A program made the translations under genes and the position numbers. The notes below the pieces were generated by a model that ran no database searches, was not told the origin of the DNA, and saw nothing but the letters and a program-made list of their open reading frames with translations. This document shows, piece after piece, positions 25,549-32,988 of a DNA stretch of 36,373 nucleotides (the stretch's first letter is position 1; every line of letters starts with the position of its first letter). Origin of the DNA: Clostridia bacterium (GTDB lineage: Bacteria; Bacillota; Clostridia; Oscillospirales; CAG-272). The DNA is taken from contig JAFUKI010000135.1 of assembly GCA_017467815.1 (NCBI GenBank), positions 1-36,373 of the forward strand. Direction: 5' to 3'.

Positions 25549-26238
25549 TCATTTGCCGCGGATTCGCTTGTCACAGATTCTTGCAATGTAACTGAGGGAT
25601 TCCTGCATGATCTGTACCAGAATAATCAGCAGCAAGGATGAAATATACATGATTTCCGGGGTGAAACGATACAAGCCGTATTGAATAGCCATCTGACCCA
25701 GACCGCCGCCGGCAACCAGATACGCCATGGGGGTGTAGCCGAGAATGGTGGTAAGCGCGATGGCGCAGCCGACAATCAGGGAAGGCTTCGCTTCCGGCAG
25801 AACCACCTTCATGATGATCTGCAGATTGTTGGAACCCATGGACTGGGCGGCTTCGATCACGCCTCTGTCCACTTCCTTGAGAGAAGATTCAATCATTCGT
25901 GCCACAAAAGGTGCCGCCGCGACGACCAGATAAAAGATCAGCGCATTGTCGCCCATTTTTGTTCCCACAATGATTTTTGCCAGCGGCTGAATCATAACCA
26001 GCAGAATAATAAAGGGAATGGAACGGATGATATTGACAATCACACCCATAACCGCATTCACCGGTTTGTTGGGGAAAATACTGTTTTCGGAAGTACCGTA
26101 CAGCAGGACGCCGACGGGAATACCAATGATATAGGAAAACAGAGTGCTGAGCAGTGTAAGTTTCAGTGTGTCAAAAATTCCTTCACCGTACATCTCAAGC
26201 AAGCCGTTTCCAAATGCGTTTGTCAGAAACTCATTCAT
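25549..26238 (-). CDS. metI: Methionine-type ABC transporter permease
   Basis: The 229-residue permease has about five membrane helices and the MetI signature, including the EAA-type loop AAQSMGSNNLQIIMKVVLPEAKPSLIVG that contacts MetN. The ATG at 26238 is chosen because GAGGAGG lies 9 bases before it and the protein then starts MNEFLTNAFGNGLLEMYGEG, as in MetI. A longer frame reaches into metN without conserved sequence. The start overlaps the metN stop by 8 bases. Confidence 0.93.
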   Translation of the reverse strand: MNEFLTNAFGNGLLEMYGEGIFDTLKLTLLSTLFSYIIGIPVGVLLYGTSENSIFPNKPVNAVMGVIVNIIRSIPFIILLVMIQPLAKIIVGTKMGDNALIFYLVVAAAPFVARMIESSLKEVDRGVIEAAQSMGSNNLQIIMKVVLPEAKPSLIVGCAIALTTILGYTPMAYLVAGGGLGQMAIQYGLYRFTPEIMYISSLLLIILVQIMQESLSYIARICDKRIRGK

Positions 26239-27229
26239 GATGTTCAACCTCCTCATAGGTGATTGCCCGGCTGTCCAGATACTGCTTGATTCTGGTAACA
26301 GCTCCTTCGTCATCCGGAAGCTGCAGCAGCATCTGACCATAGGCTTTCCCGCCGATATTCTTGGTATCCGCCCCTAAAATATTTACCGCCGTATGACATT
26401 CCAGGGAAAGGTTGGATATAACCGGCTCAAAGGAGGATTGTCCGTCAAATACCAGACGGATTACGGTGTTTCCGTGAATTTCGGCAACTGCGGCATTCTT
26501 CGGCAGGATCAGTTCCTTGGCGATTTCAGACTTCGGCATGACGAAAATATCTTTCACCGGACCGCATTCCACAACAGTACCTTTATCCAGTACGGCTACC
26601 TTGTTGCAGATCTGTTCCACAACCTTCATTTCGTGGGTGATAACGATAATGGTTACGCCCATTTTTTCGTTGATCTCCTGCAGGAGAGCCAGAATGGAAC
26701 GGGTGGTGTTGGGATCGAGGGCGCTTGTGGCTTCATCACACAGCAGCACCTCCGGATCGGATGCCAGCGCACGGGCAATGGCTACGCGCTGCTTCTGACC
26801 GCCGGAAAGCTGTGCCGGATAATTGTACATTCGGTCTTCCAGCCCAACAACAGCCAGCAGCTTTTTCGCTTTCTCTATCGCTTCCTTCTTCGGTACCCCG
26901 GCAATTTCCAGAGGATAACATACATTTTTCAGCGCAGAACGCTGGGCAAGCAGGTTGAAATTCTGGAAGATCATGGAAATAGAACGGCGTGTCTGCAGCA
27001 GTTCCTTGGTGGAGAGGGAGGCGAGATCGGTGCCTTTGAACAGTACCTTGCCGGCAGTGGGCTTTTCCAGAAAGTTGATGCAGCGGACCAGAGTGGATTT
27101 TCCCGCACCGGACAAACCGATGATTCCGAAAATATCTCCCTTTTCCACCGTCAGGGAAACATCCCGTACCGCTTCGACTTCCGCCTTGTCGGTTTGAAAG
27201 GTCTTGGATACATTTTGTAATTCGATCAA
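26231..27229 (-). CDS. metN: Methionine-type ABC transporter ATP-binding protein with NIL domain
   Basis: The 332-residue ATPase has Walker A GLSGAGKST (near residue 38), signature [18 protein letters not shown] (near 140), Walker B VLLCDEATSALDPNT and the H-loop ITHEMKVV. The last 80 residues (VIRLVFDGQSSFEPVISNLS onward) form the NIL domain, the ligand-sensing region of MetN that allows trans-inhibition by the imported amino acid. The start is TTG, supported by GAGGTAA eight bases upstream and by the conserved start IELQNVSKTF. It is the first structural gene of the operon, 67 bases after a leader terminator. Confidence 0.94.
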   Translation of the reverse strand: MIELQNVSKTFQTDKAEVEAVRDVSLTVEKGDIFGIIGLSGAGKSTLVRCINFLEKPTAGKVLFKGTDLASLSTKELLQTRRSISMIFQNFNLLAQRSALKNVCYPLEIAGVPKKEAIEKAKKLLAVVGLEDRMYNYPAQLSGGQKQRVAIARALASDPEVLLCDEATSALDPNTTRSILALLQEINEKMGVTIIVITHEMKVVEQICNKVAVLDKGTVVECGPVKDIFVMPKSEIAKELILPKNAAVAEIHGNTVIRLVFDGQSSFEPVISNLSLECHTAVNILGADTKNIGGKAYGQMLLQLPDDEGAVTRIKQYLDSRAITYEEVEHHE

Positions 27230-27296
27230 GATAGTTACCTCATTTCTGATGAGATTCGGTATGATTGCGCGGAAATGGACAGTCTTTGCAAATATG

Positions 27297-27329
27297 AAAA
27301 AAGTCCGGAAAATTTAGAAATTCCCGGAC
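27297..27329 (-). terminator. Attenuator-like terminator in the metNIQ leader
   Basis: On the minus strand GTCCGGGAA (27329-27321) pairs with TTTCCGGAC with one G-U pair, followed by TTTTTT. It lies between a leader ORF and metN, so some transcripts must pass it. Its 5' arm TCCGGG (27328-27323) can pair instead with CCCGGA (27406-27401) in the leader ORF. Confidence 0.85.
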
Positions 27330-27356
27330 GGATGTGGTATGGGTAACGGCAGAACC

Positions 27357-27467
27357 TCAGCAAGAACTGCAGGCACGACAAGAATACCCGACCAAAATCA
27401 TCCGGGTACTGAACATTCGACCACAGCGGAAATTGTTTCTGACGAGCAATTCGAAATAGTTCTTCAT
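27357..27467 (-). CDS. Cysteine-rich leader peptide (36 residues) upstream of metNIQ
   Basis: On the minus strand an ATG at 27467 follows AAGGAGG (about 27482-27476) and a near-perfect promoter. The ORF runs 36 codons to TGA at 27359-27357. The peptide begins MKNYFELLVRNNF and ends GYSCRACSSC, with Cys at 15, 30, 33 and 36, so three of the last seven codons are Cys. A terminator follows 27 bases later, then metN. The ORF contains ACCCG (27407-27403), which can pair with CGGGT (27390-27386). Its overlapping CCCGGA can instead pair with the 5' arm of the terminator. This layout fits ribosome-stalling attenuation by low charged tRNA-Cys. I do not recognise a named family. Confidence 0.75.
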   Translation of the reverse strand: MKNYFELLVRNNFRCGRMFSTRMILVGYSCRACSSC

Positions 27468-27508
27468 AACCGTGCCTCCTTGTAAAGACTTGCCTTTATT
27501 CTTTGTTC

Positions 27509-27537
27509 ATTATACCATGCTTTTCATAGCTTGTCAA
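27509..27537 (-). promoter_or_regulatory. Promoter of the leader peptide-metNIQ operon
   Basis: On the minus strand, a perfect TTGACA (27537-27532) and TATAAT (27514-27509) are 17 bases apart with TGG before the -10. No S-box (SAM) riboswitch fits in the short leader. Confidence 0.9.
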
Positions 27538-27593
27538 TAGTATTTTAAAAAATTGGAAGAAACAGGGAGATTCTCAGAGTCGATTCCATCGGA

Positions 27594-28256
27594 TCACATA
27601 TGGAAACGGCTGGAAAGCTCTGAGGAGAAAATATGCCACCGGAAAAGCACCTGGAAACAGAGAAGCAGTACACCGATGCTGATGCAGATCGCGGAAAAAG
27701 GACGGGCGGCGGAGATACCGGCGAAAAACAGAACTGCCGTGATCACCGTACCTACAAGACTGGACATAAAGTAAATGCCGTAAGCCGAAGCATTCCGTCT
27801 GTCCACAATGGACATAACAAAGTAGAAAACATTCAGGGAAGCCGTGGTGATGGGGAGTACATAATTGATACTCCAGAACCGCCAGCCGGTAATTTTGTCC
27901 CAGATCAGACAGAGAATGAAAGAAATAATGGCTTCATACAGAATATTTTTGGGAATATTCCGCCGTTTCCTGTAGCCTACATTGATGATGATCCAGGCAC
28001 AGATTACGGATAATGTCAGGGGGATGTACAGCGCCAGATGGGGGATGAACGCCAGGTTGATGATGTTGATAACCAGAATGGCGGCAATGGCGGCAAAGGT
28101 AGAGATGCGGAATATGAGATCGTAGTACATTCTGGTGGGAATCGTGGGATATACACCGAACTCTTCCGTTTCCACATCCGCAATTTTTTTGCCGCATAAC
28201 GGGCAGTAACTGCGATTCCCGTGGATCTGTACACCGCATTTTTCGCAATATAACAT
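27594..28256 (-). CDS. Zinc-ribbon membrane protein, DUF6320-like
   Basis: The 220-residue protein starts with a zinc ribbon (YCEKCGVQ and YCPLCGKK, two CxxC pairs within the first 23 residues). About six hydrophobic segments follow between residues 45 and 210 (FAAIAAILVINIINLAF, ALYIPLTLSVICAWIIINV and others). It resembles the DUF6320 family as I remember it; no function is established. It is the last gene of a three-gene set with the acyltransferase-like protein and the esterase, 31 bases after the former. AAAGGA lies about 10 bases before the ATG. No clear terminator follows, so some read-through toward the metNIQ leader is possible. Confidence 0.75.
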   Translation of the reverse strand: MLYCEKCGVQIHGNRSYCPLCGKKIADVETEEFGVYPTIPTRMYYDLIFRISTFAAIAAILVINIINLAFIPHLALYIPLTLSVICAWIIINVGYRKRRNIPKNILYEAIISFILCLIWDKITGWRFWSINYVLPITTASLNVFYFVMSIVDRRNASAYGIYFMSSLVGTVITAVLFFAGISAARPFSAICISIGVLLLCFQVLFRWHIFSSELSSRFHM

Positions 28257-28287
28257 AAATGAATTCCTTTCTGGGGGACGGGGATTC

Positions 28288-29604
28288 TTATTCTTGAATA
28301 TCGTGGAGGGATTTCGGAGAATAGCTGGCAGCTATGGTCAGGTAAGGGTCAAACACTGCAATCCGGCGGAAAAATGCCCGTTCCACCTCGCGGCCTGCCA
28401 TCACACCGGAAAAGGCGATGGTCATCTGGTCTTCATAGGAGCAGACGCATATCTGCTTGATGGGGGTACTGTTGGCAATCATGAACCGCTTTACATAGGG
28501 CGTGATGGAAGGGGGCAGATCAATTTTTCCGATATTGGAAAGACAGATGGTACGGTGCTTCAGGGTGCGCTTCTGGGAACGGGACATGACGATATTTTTG
28601 ATGGCAAGAGGGGCGATGCGCACAAAGAAATTCTTTTCCAGTCCAACCTGCCGGTCAATGATCTCCAGCAGATGCTCTTTGGTCAGCTGCTTTTTGAAAG
28701 CCTCGGCAACCCCGGCACATATATCGGAAAACTCCGTACCACTCTTGTTGAAGTCGTAGAAAATATCAATCATGCCAAAGAAGTTCCGGACGGTATCCGA
28801 AGGGAAATAATTTCTCAGATTTACGGGAATGGCGATGCTGACCGGCTTTTTGCGGTCTCTGGGATCCATGGTGTCATAAATACTGGCAACCAATACTGCA
28901 GTGAGAAAAACGGTAATGGTTACGCCATGCTCACCGGCGGCTTTTTTGATGGCGGCAGTACTTGCCCATCCTTCGGTGATCAGCTGTCTTAAATCCGGTG
29001 ATTTGTGTTCGTGCAGATGGTATACTTTCTTTTTGCCTTTGCCCAGTACAGCCTGAATGCGCCAACGACTGCTGGTGGGGGTGAAATACTGGTTGAAACT
29101 GTCCGCTTCCTGCTGTCTGACCGTACCATCCGTACCCAGATCCACGGAAACACTGCCGATCTCACCGTGTACACGCATCAGATAATGAGCAGCGATGGTA
29201 CGCAGGAACAAAAGAGCACCTGTGCCGTCCGTTAAGGCATGGAACACTTCCAGATGAATCCGTTCCTTATAATAAAGGACGTCGAACAGCAGGTTGGGGT
29301 TGTTCCTGTCGTTTTCTTTGTCATACAGAGGCTGAAAAGGGGTAGCATTTTCTTCATGTACTTTGGGAACCCGGTTGGTCTTTTCCAGATAGTTCCAGAA
29401 AAAGCCGTTCTTCAGTATGCAGTTGAACATCGGGAACTCGTCTACGGCATCTTCCACTGCCAGTTGGAGAACAGCCGGATCAATGATTTCGTTCAGCTGA
29501 CAGGTAATCCGGAAAACCTCACTGTCCTCACGGGTGACCAGTGCCGGAAAAATTTTGGCGGCATTGTCCAGACGCTGCCAATGGATCACTTTATCTTTCC
29601 ACAT
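28288..29604 (-). CDS. Condensation-fold (alcohol/acyl transferase-like) protein
   Basis: The 438-residue protein resembles the CoA-dependent acyltransferase superfamily that includes alcohol acetyltransferases, NRPS condensation domains and wax-ester synthases. The key motif is VFHALTDGTGALLFL, an HxxxD pattern with His122 and Asp126 as the predicted active site. SIAIPVNLRNYFPSDTVRNFFGM near residue 255 is the second conserved block, and LSNIGKIDLP near 370 matches the third. It has no membrane segment or carrier domain. The start overlaps the end of the esterase gene by 14 bases and has GGAG about 7 bases upstream. The acyl donor and acceptor are unknown. The esterase neighbour suggests a make-and-break pair acting on an ester. 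Confidence 0.8.
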   Translation of the reverse strand: MWKDKVIHWQRLDNAAKIFPALVTREDSEVFRITCQLNEIIDPAVLQLAVEDAVDEFPMFNCILKNGFFWNYLEKTNRVPKVHEENATPFQPLYDKENDRNNPNLLFDVLYYKERIHLEVFHALTDGTGALLFLRTIAAHYLMRVHGEIGSVSVDLGTDGTVRQQEADSFNQYFTPTSSRWRIQAVLGKGKKKVYHLHEHKSPDLRQLITEGWASTAAIKKAAGEHGVTITVFLTAVLVASIYDTMDPRDRKKPVSIAIPVNLRNYFPSDTVRNFFGMIDIFYDFNKSGTEFSDICAGVAEAFKKQLTKEHLLEIIDRQVGLEKNFFVRIAPLAIKNIVMSRSQKRTLKHRTICLSNIGKIDLPPSITPYVKRFMIANSTPIKQICVCSYEDQMTIAFSGVMAGREVERAFFRRIAVFDPYLTIAASYSPKSLHDIQE

Positions 29605-30538
29605 TTGTTACTCCAAGAAATTGTTTGATATGTCTGTAAATATTGCGGGTTATAGGGGTTGCGGGGGGAAGGCTGAACATACCGTGAATACCGTTGGGTA
29701 TAAAACAATACTTCAGCGGCACACCGTCTCTGTATAACCGTCTGCCCAGTTCTTCATCCTCGTCACGCAGGGGATCAAATTCCATTGTAATCAGAAGTGT
29801 GTTCGGCAGACCGGAAAAATCCGTATTCCGGAGAGGGGAGAAATAGGGCTTTTTATAATCTTCTTCCGAAGAAGCATACAGCGCCATGTAATCCCGCAGT
29901 TTTTTGACGGTCAGAAGGTAGTCCGTGCCGTTTTCCTGTACGGAAGGGAATGGCACATCTTCTCTGTAATCGCACCACGCGGCAGGATAAATCAGAAGCT
30001 GTTTGCACGGCATCATACCGCCTCGGTCACGTGCCATCAGGGAAGTGACAAAGCACAAAGTCCCCCCGGCACTGTCACCGCACAATACGGTCTGCTTCGG
30101 GTCGGTCTGGTACCAGTCCTCACAGTGGGACATGATCTGCTGAAAAGCGGCATAACAATCTTCCGGCCCGGCAGGAAAAGGATTTTCCGGGGCAAGGCGA
30201 TAATCTACCGACAGAACTTTGTAGCCTGTCTGAATGGCAAGATTGGCACAGATCGGGTTGTAGCTGTCGAAATCCCCTGTAACAAAACCGCCTCCATGGA
30301 AAAACAGCATAAGCGGTGCGATCTTTCCGTCCCGGCTGAATGCCCGAACCAGAATATCCCGCTCCGGCATTCCGTTTCCTTCCGGGATGTGCAGGATCCG
30401 TTCCATCATGTTGCAGGAGGATTTATTGTAATAAGGGCGCGCATTTTTCTCAAACTGCCGGGTCTTGTCATAATTGTTCAGCAGATCGGCGTCGTAACCG
30501 GATAATGCGCTCAGAGCTTTTTTGACAATTTTGTTCAT
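29591..30538 (-). CDS. Alpha/beta hydrolase, hormone-sensitive lipase (HSL) family
   Basis: The 315-residue protein has the HSL-family oxyanion motif HGGGF (residues 81-85), DYRLAPENPFP (about 112-122), and nucleophile Ser156 in GDSAGG. Asp254 (EFDPLRDE) and His283 (NGIHGMF) complete the triad. Such enzymes hydrolyse short-chain esters or amides in the cytoplasm; no signal peptide is present. It is the first gene of the cassette, with its own promoter and an AGGT ribosome site. The substrate cannot be inferred from sequence. Confidence 0.88.
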   Translation of the reverse strand: MNKIVKKALSALSGYDADLLNNYDKTRQFEKNARPYYNKSSCNMMERILHIPEGNGMPERDILVRAFSRDGKIAPLMLFFHGGGFVTGDFDSYNPICANLAIQTGYKVLSVDYRLAPENPFPAGPEDCYAAFQQIMSHCEDWYQTDPKQTVLCGDSAGGTLCFVTSLMARDRGGMMPCKQLLIYPAAWCDYREDVPFPSVQENGTDYLLTVKKLRDYMALYASSEEDYKKPYFSPLRNTDFSGLPNTLLITMEFDPLRDEDEELGRRLYRDGVPLKYCFIPNGIHGMFSLPPATPITRNIYRHIKQFLGVTNVER

Positions 30539-30580
30539 ACGGTACCTGCCTTTGCAGAGCGTACAGAGAATACTCTTCCT

Positions 30581-30608
30581 ATTATATATAGTTTACCATA
30601 TTTGACAA
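30581..30608 (-). promoter_or_regulatory. Promoter of the esterase cassette
   Basis: On the minus strand TTGTCA (30608-30603) and TATAAT (30586-30581) have a 16-base spacer, about 43 bases before the start codon. The region is divergent with the phospholipase-like gene at 30701, for which no clear plus-strand promoter was found. Confidence 0.65.
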
Positions 30609-30700
30609 AGAAATGCAAGAGAGGACTGTTGTATCCCTGCATATTTTGTTTTTTAGGTGGAATGGATAGGAATACAGGGTATTTAATGAGGGGAACTATT

Positions 30701-31246
30701 ATGAAAGCCATAGATCATATTACACTCGGTACGTATTTTGCGCGGAAATACCGTTTGAACAAAAGGGAAAAAACCGTATTCCTCCTTGGCAATATTGCGC
30801 CCGATCTGAATCCGTTTACGTATATTACCACAAGCCGGGGGGAATTGTTGCGGGGGCACAGTTATACATTCAAACGTAAGAAGATCGAAAAGATCCTGGA
30901 GAGCAGCAGGAAACATTCGCTTTTCTGGTGGTACCGGGTTGGGAGAATGTGCCATTATCTCACAGATTCCTTTACAGGCGCCCACGATGAACGAAGAAAA
31001 ATGTCCATCCGTCATCACAAAGCCTACGAACACCGGCTCCATCACCATTTTCCCCGACTGCTGAAAATCTATATCCGGCAGAAACAAAGAGAAAAAACGG
31101 AAATTCCCGGCAGTCTCAGCCAATATATCGCAAAACTGCGTGAAAAATATGAAACATCGGAGAACAGCGTGGAAACGGACAGCATGATGATTCTGGCGGC
31201 AGTGGGAAGCGTACTGGATGTCCTGACAGAACAGATCGGGGAATAA
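30701..31246 (+). CDS. Zinc-dependent phospholipase C-like protein
   Basis: The 181-residue protein resembles the zinc-dependent phospholipase C family in its ligand pattern: DH at residues 5-6, GNIAPDLNPF (Asp near 27), GHSYTF, GRMCHYLTDSFTGAHDE, and the His-rich HHKAYEHRLHHHF. These could bind three metals. It has no signal peptide, so an internal role, possibly on membrane lipid during sporulation, is more likely than a secreted toxin. The ATG at 30701 is chosen for its GAGGGG site; the upstream frame extension has no conserved sequence. spoVAD follows 76 bases later behind its own promoter. Confidence 0.75.
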   Translation: MKAIDHITLGTYFARKYRLNKREKTVFLLGNIAPDLNPFTYITTSRGELLRGHSYTFKRKKIEKILESSRKHSLFWWYRVGRMCHYLTDSFTGAHDERRKMSIRHHKAYEHRLHHHFPRLLKIYIRQKQREKTEIPGSLSQYIAKLREKYETSENSVETDSMMILAAVGSVLDVLTEQIGE

Positions 31247-31260
31247 AAACAACCGATCCT

Positions 31261-31290
31261 GCATACTCCCCCTCGCAAATGTGCATACTA
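31261..31290 (+). promoter_or_regulatory. Forespore (sigma-G type) promoter of spoVAD-spoVAE
   Basis: GCATA (31261-31265) and CATACTA (31284-31290) are separated by 18 bases, which matches the known sigma-G pattern (GHATR, N18, CATxxTA). It ends 33 bases before the spoVAD start, as expected for a forespore gene. Confidence 0.75.
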
Positions 31291-31322
31291 CACCGGCAAT
31301 GATTGTTACGAGGTGGAAAACC

Positions 31323-32342
31323 ATGAACTTAAGACCTGCGCGTCCCGTATATATACGATCCTGGGGCAGTATTGTTGGTAAGAAAGAACACGAAGGTCCT
31401 CTGGGGGAACTGTTTGACCGATACGATGATGCAGATACCTTTGGTAAGGATACTTTTGAGAAAACCGAAGCGGAAATGCAGCGGCTGGCACTGGATACGG
31501 CACTGAAAAAAGGCAATTACCAGCCGGCGGATATTACCGCACTGTTCGCAGGGGATCTGGTGAATCAGTGCATCGCCTCCCATTACGGACTCGTACCCTT
31601 CAAGATTCCGTTTGTGGGTTTGTTCGGAGCCTGTTCCACGGCGGCGGAAGGACTGATGCTTTCTTCCCTCATGACAGGTGCCTATGCCAACCGCTGTGCA
31701 TCCGTGACATCCTCCCATTTCTGTACCGCGGAAAGACAGTTCCGCTATCCCCTGGAATACGGCGGACAAAGACCACCTACAGCCCAGTGGACCGTCACGG
31801 GATCGGGTGCATTTGTATGTACCTCGGTACCGGATGATTTCCGGGATTTCGACGGTGCCTATCTGCCGCGGATCATGGACGTGATGCCGGGCAGAATGGT
31901 GGACGGGGGGATCAACGATGCCAACAACATGGGTGCGGCAATGGCGCCGGCGGCACTGGACACATTGGATCGGTATTTTGCCAATGAACATAAACCGGAG
32001 GATTTCGATCTGATCATTACCGGGGATCTGGGCATGGAAGGAAATGCGATTCTGGCGGATCTGGCGGAAACAAAGGGACTGGCTGTATCCGGCATATTGT
32101 CCGACTGCGGAAAAATGATCTATCGCATGGACACATCGGACTGTCACGCCGGTGGATCGGGATGCGGATGCAGTGCGGTGGTACTGGCGGCGGATCTGCT
32201 GGGGAATATCGTAAACGGATCACTTAGGGATGTATTGTTCATCGGAACCGGTGCGCTGATGAATTCCATGTCCCTGTATCAGGGGCAGACCATCCCAGGG
32301 ATCGCGCATGCAGTGCATATTCACGGGGAGGCGAGAGGATAA
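31323..32342 (+). CDS. spoVAD: Stage V sporulation protein AD
   Basis: The 339-residue thiolase-fold protein matches SpoVAD, which binds dipicolinic acid during its uptake into the forespore. Motifs are RPVYIRSWGSIVGKKEHEGPLGELFD, LFAGDLVNQCIASHYGL, FGACSTAAEGLML near residue 105, RQFRYPLEYGGQRPPTAQWTVTGSGA and the C-terminal DCHAGGSGCGCSA. GAGGTGG sits before the ATG at 31323, and the sigma-G promoter lies upstream of it, which rules out the longer frame. spoVAC, normally just before it, is absent here. The stop overlaps spoVAE by one base. Confidence 0.95.
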   Translation: MNLRPARPVYIRSWGSIVGKKEHEGPLGELFDRYDDADTFGKDTFEKTEAEMQRLALDTALKKGNYQPADITALFAGDLVNQCIASHYGLVPFKIPFVGLFGACSTAAEGLMLSSLMTGAYANRCASVTSSHFCTAERQFRYPLEYGGQRPPTAQWTVTGSGAFVCTSVPDDFRDFDGAYLPRIMDVMPGRMVDGGINDANNMGAAMAPAALDTLDRYFANEHKPEDFDLIITGDLGMEGNAILADLAETKGLAVSGILSDCGKMIYRMDTSDCHAGGSGCGCSAVVLAADLLGNIVNGSLRDVLFIGTGALMNSMSLYQGQTIPGIAHAVHIHGEARG

Positions 32343-32710
32343 TGGAACAAATCATGTCCTATGTGTGGGCGTTTGTTATCGGTGGACTGTTCTGTGTGGC
32401 GGCGCAGATCCTGATCGACAGAACGAAACTGACACCGGCAAGAATACTGGTGGGATATGTGGTGATCGGTGTGATTGCCGGTGGGCTTGGAATCTACAAA
32501 CCCCTTGTGGATTTTGCGGGATGCGGCGCAACGACACCCCTGACCGGATTCGGGTTTCTGATTTCTCAGGGCGTAAAGGAAGCGGTGGACAAGGACGGTC
32601 TGCTGGGGGTGTTGACAGGGGGACTCACGGCTGCGGCAGGCGGTATTACGGCAGCACTGTTTTTCGGTCTGGTTATGGCTATCTTCACCAAAAGTAAGCC
32701 TAAAAGATAG
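32342..32710 (+). CDS. spoVAE: Stage V sporulation protein AE
   Basis: The 122-residue membrane protein has about four hydrophobic segments (YVWAFVIGGLFCVAAQILI, VGYVVIGVIAGGLGIY, LLGVLTGGLTAAAGGITAAL and FFGLVMAIF). It matches SpoVAE in length and pattern (Gln-Ile-Leu-Ile-Asp near residue 20). It is a component of the SpoVA channel that moves dipicolinate. The start overlaps the spoVAD stop (TAATGG), so they are coupled. A 144-base stretch after the stop (32711-32854) holds no gene; it is AT-rich with weak hairpins only. Confidence 0.9.
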   Translation: MEQIMSYVWAFVIGGLFCVAAQILIDRTKLTPARILVGYVVIGVIAGGLGIYKPLVDFAGCGATTPLTGFGFLISQGVKEAVDKDGLLGVLTGGLTAAAGGITAALFFGLVMAIFTKSKPKR

Positions 32711-32854
32711 AGCTGTCGGGTGTTCCGGCGTTTGAAATCACCTTGAAATTGTGCATCATACACAAAATAGTAATAAAATAATATGCAAAATAACCAAATG
32801 AAAGAGCGAAAACAAATCCCTATTCGGCACATGGGAGAAAGTGTCTGAAAGGTA

Positions 32855-32883
32855 TTGACTTACCAAAATCATTCGCGTATAAT
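32855..32883 (+). promoter_or_regulatory. Promoter of the HPr-like gene
   Basis: TTGACT (32855-32860) and TATAAT (32878-32883) are 17 bases apart. An untranslated leader of about 100 bases follows. It contains a small stem CGCT/AGCG and a purine-rich stretch, leading to AGGAGG. Confidence 0.85.
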
Positions 32884-32988
32884 ATAGGCGTAGAGAAAAA
32901 ACAAAAAGAAACGCAGAGCAATCGGAGGAAAGCGGGCAAGAGGTTCGCTGCCGAGCGCGGAAAGAGCGTATTATCAGGAGGAATGAAT

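Noticed and set aside
27230..27508. S-box (SAM) or T-box riboswitch upstream of metN
   Set aside because: The leader is occupied by a well-signalled ORF and a simple terminator. No T-box sequence (TGGNACC) or multi-helix S-box core was found.
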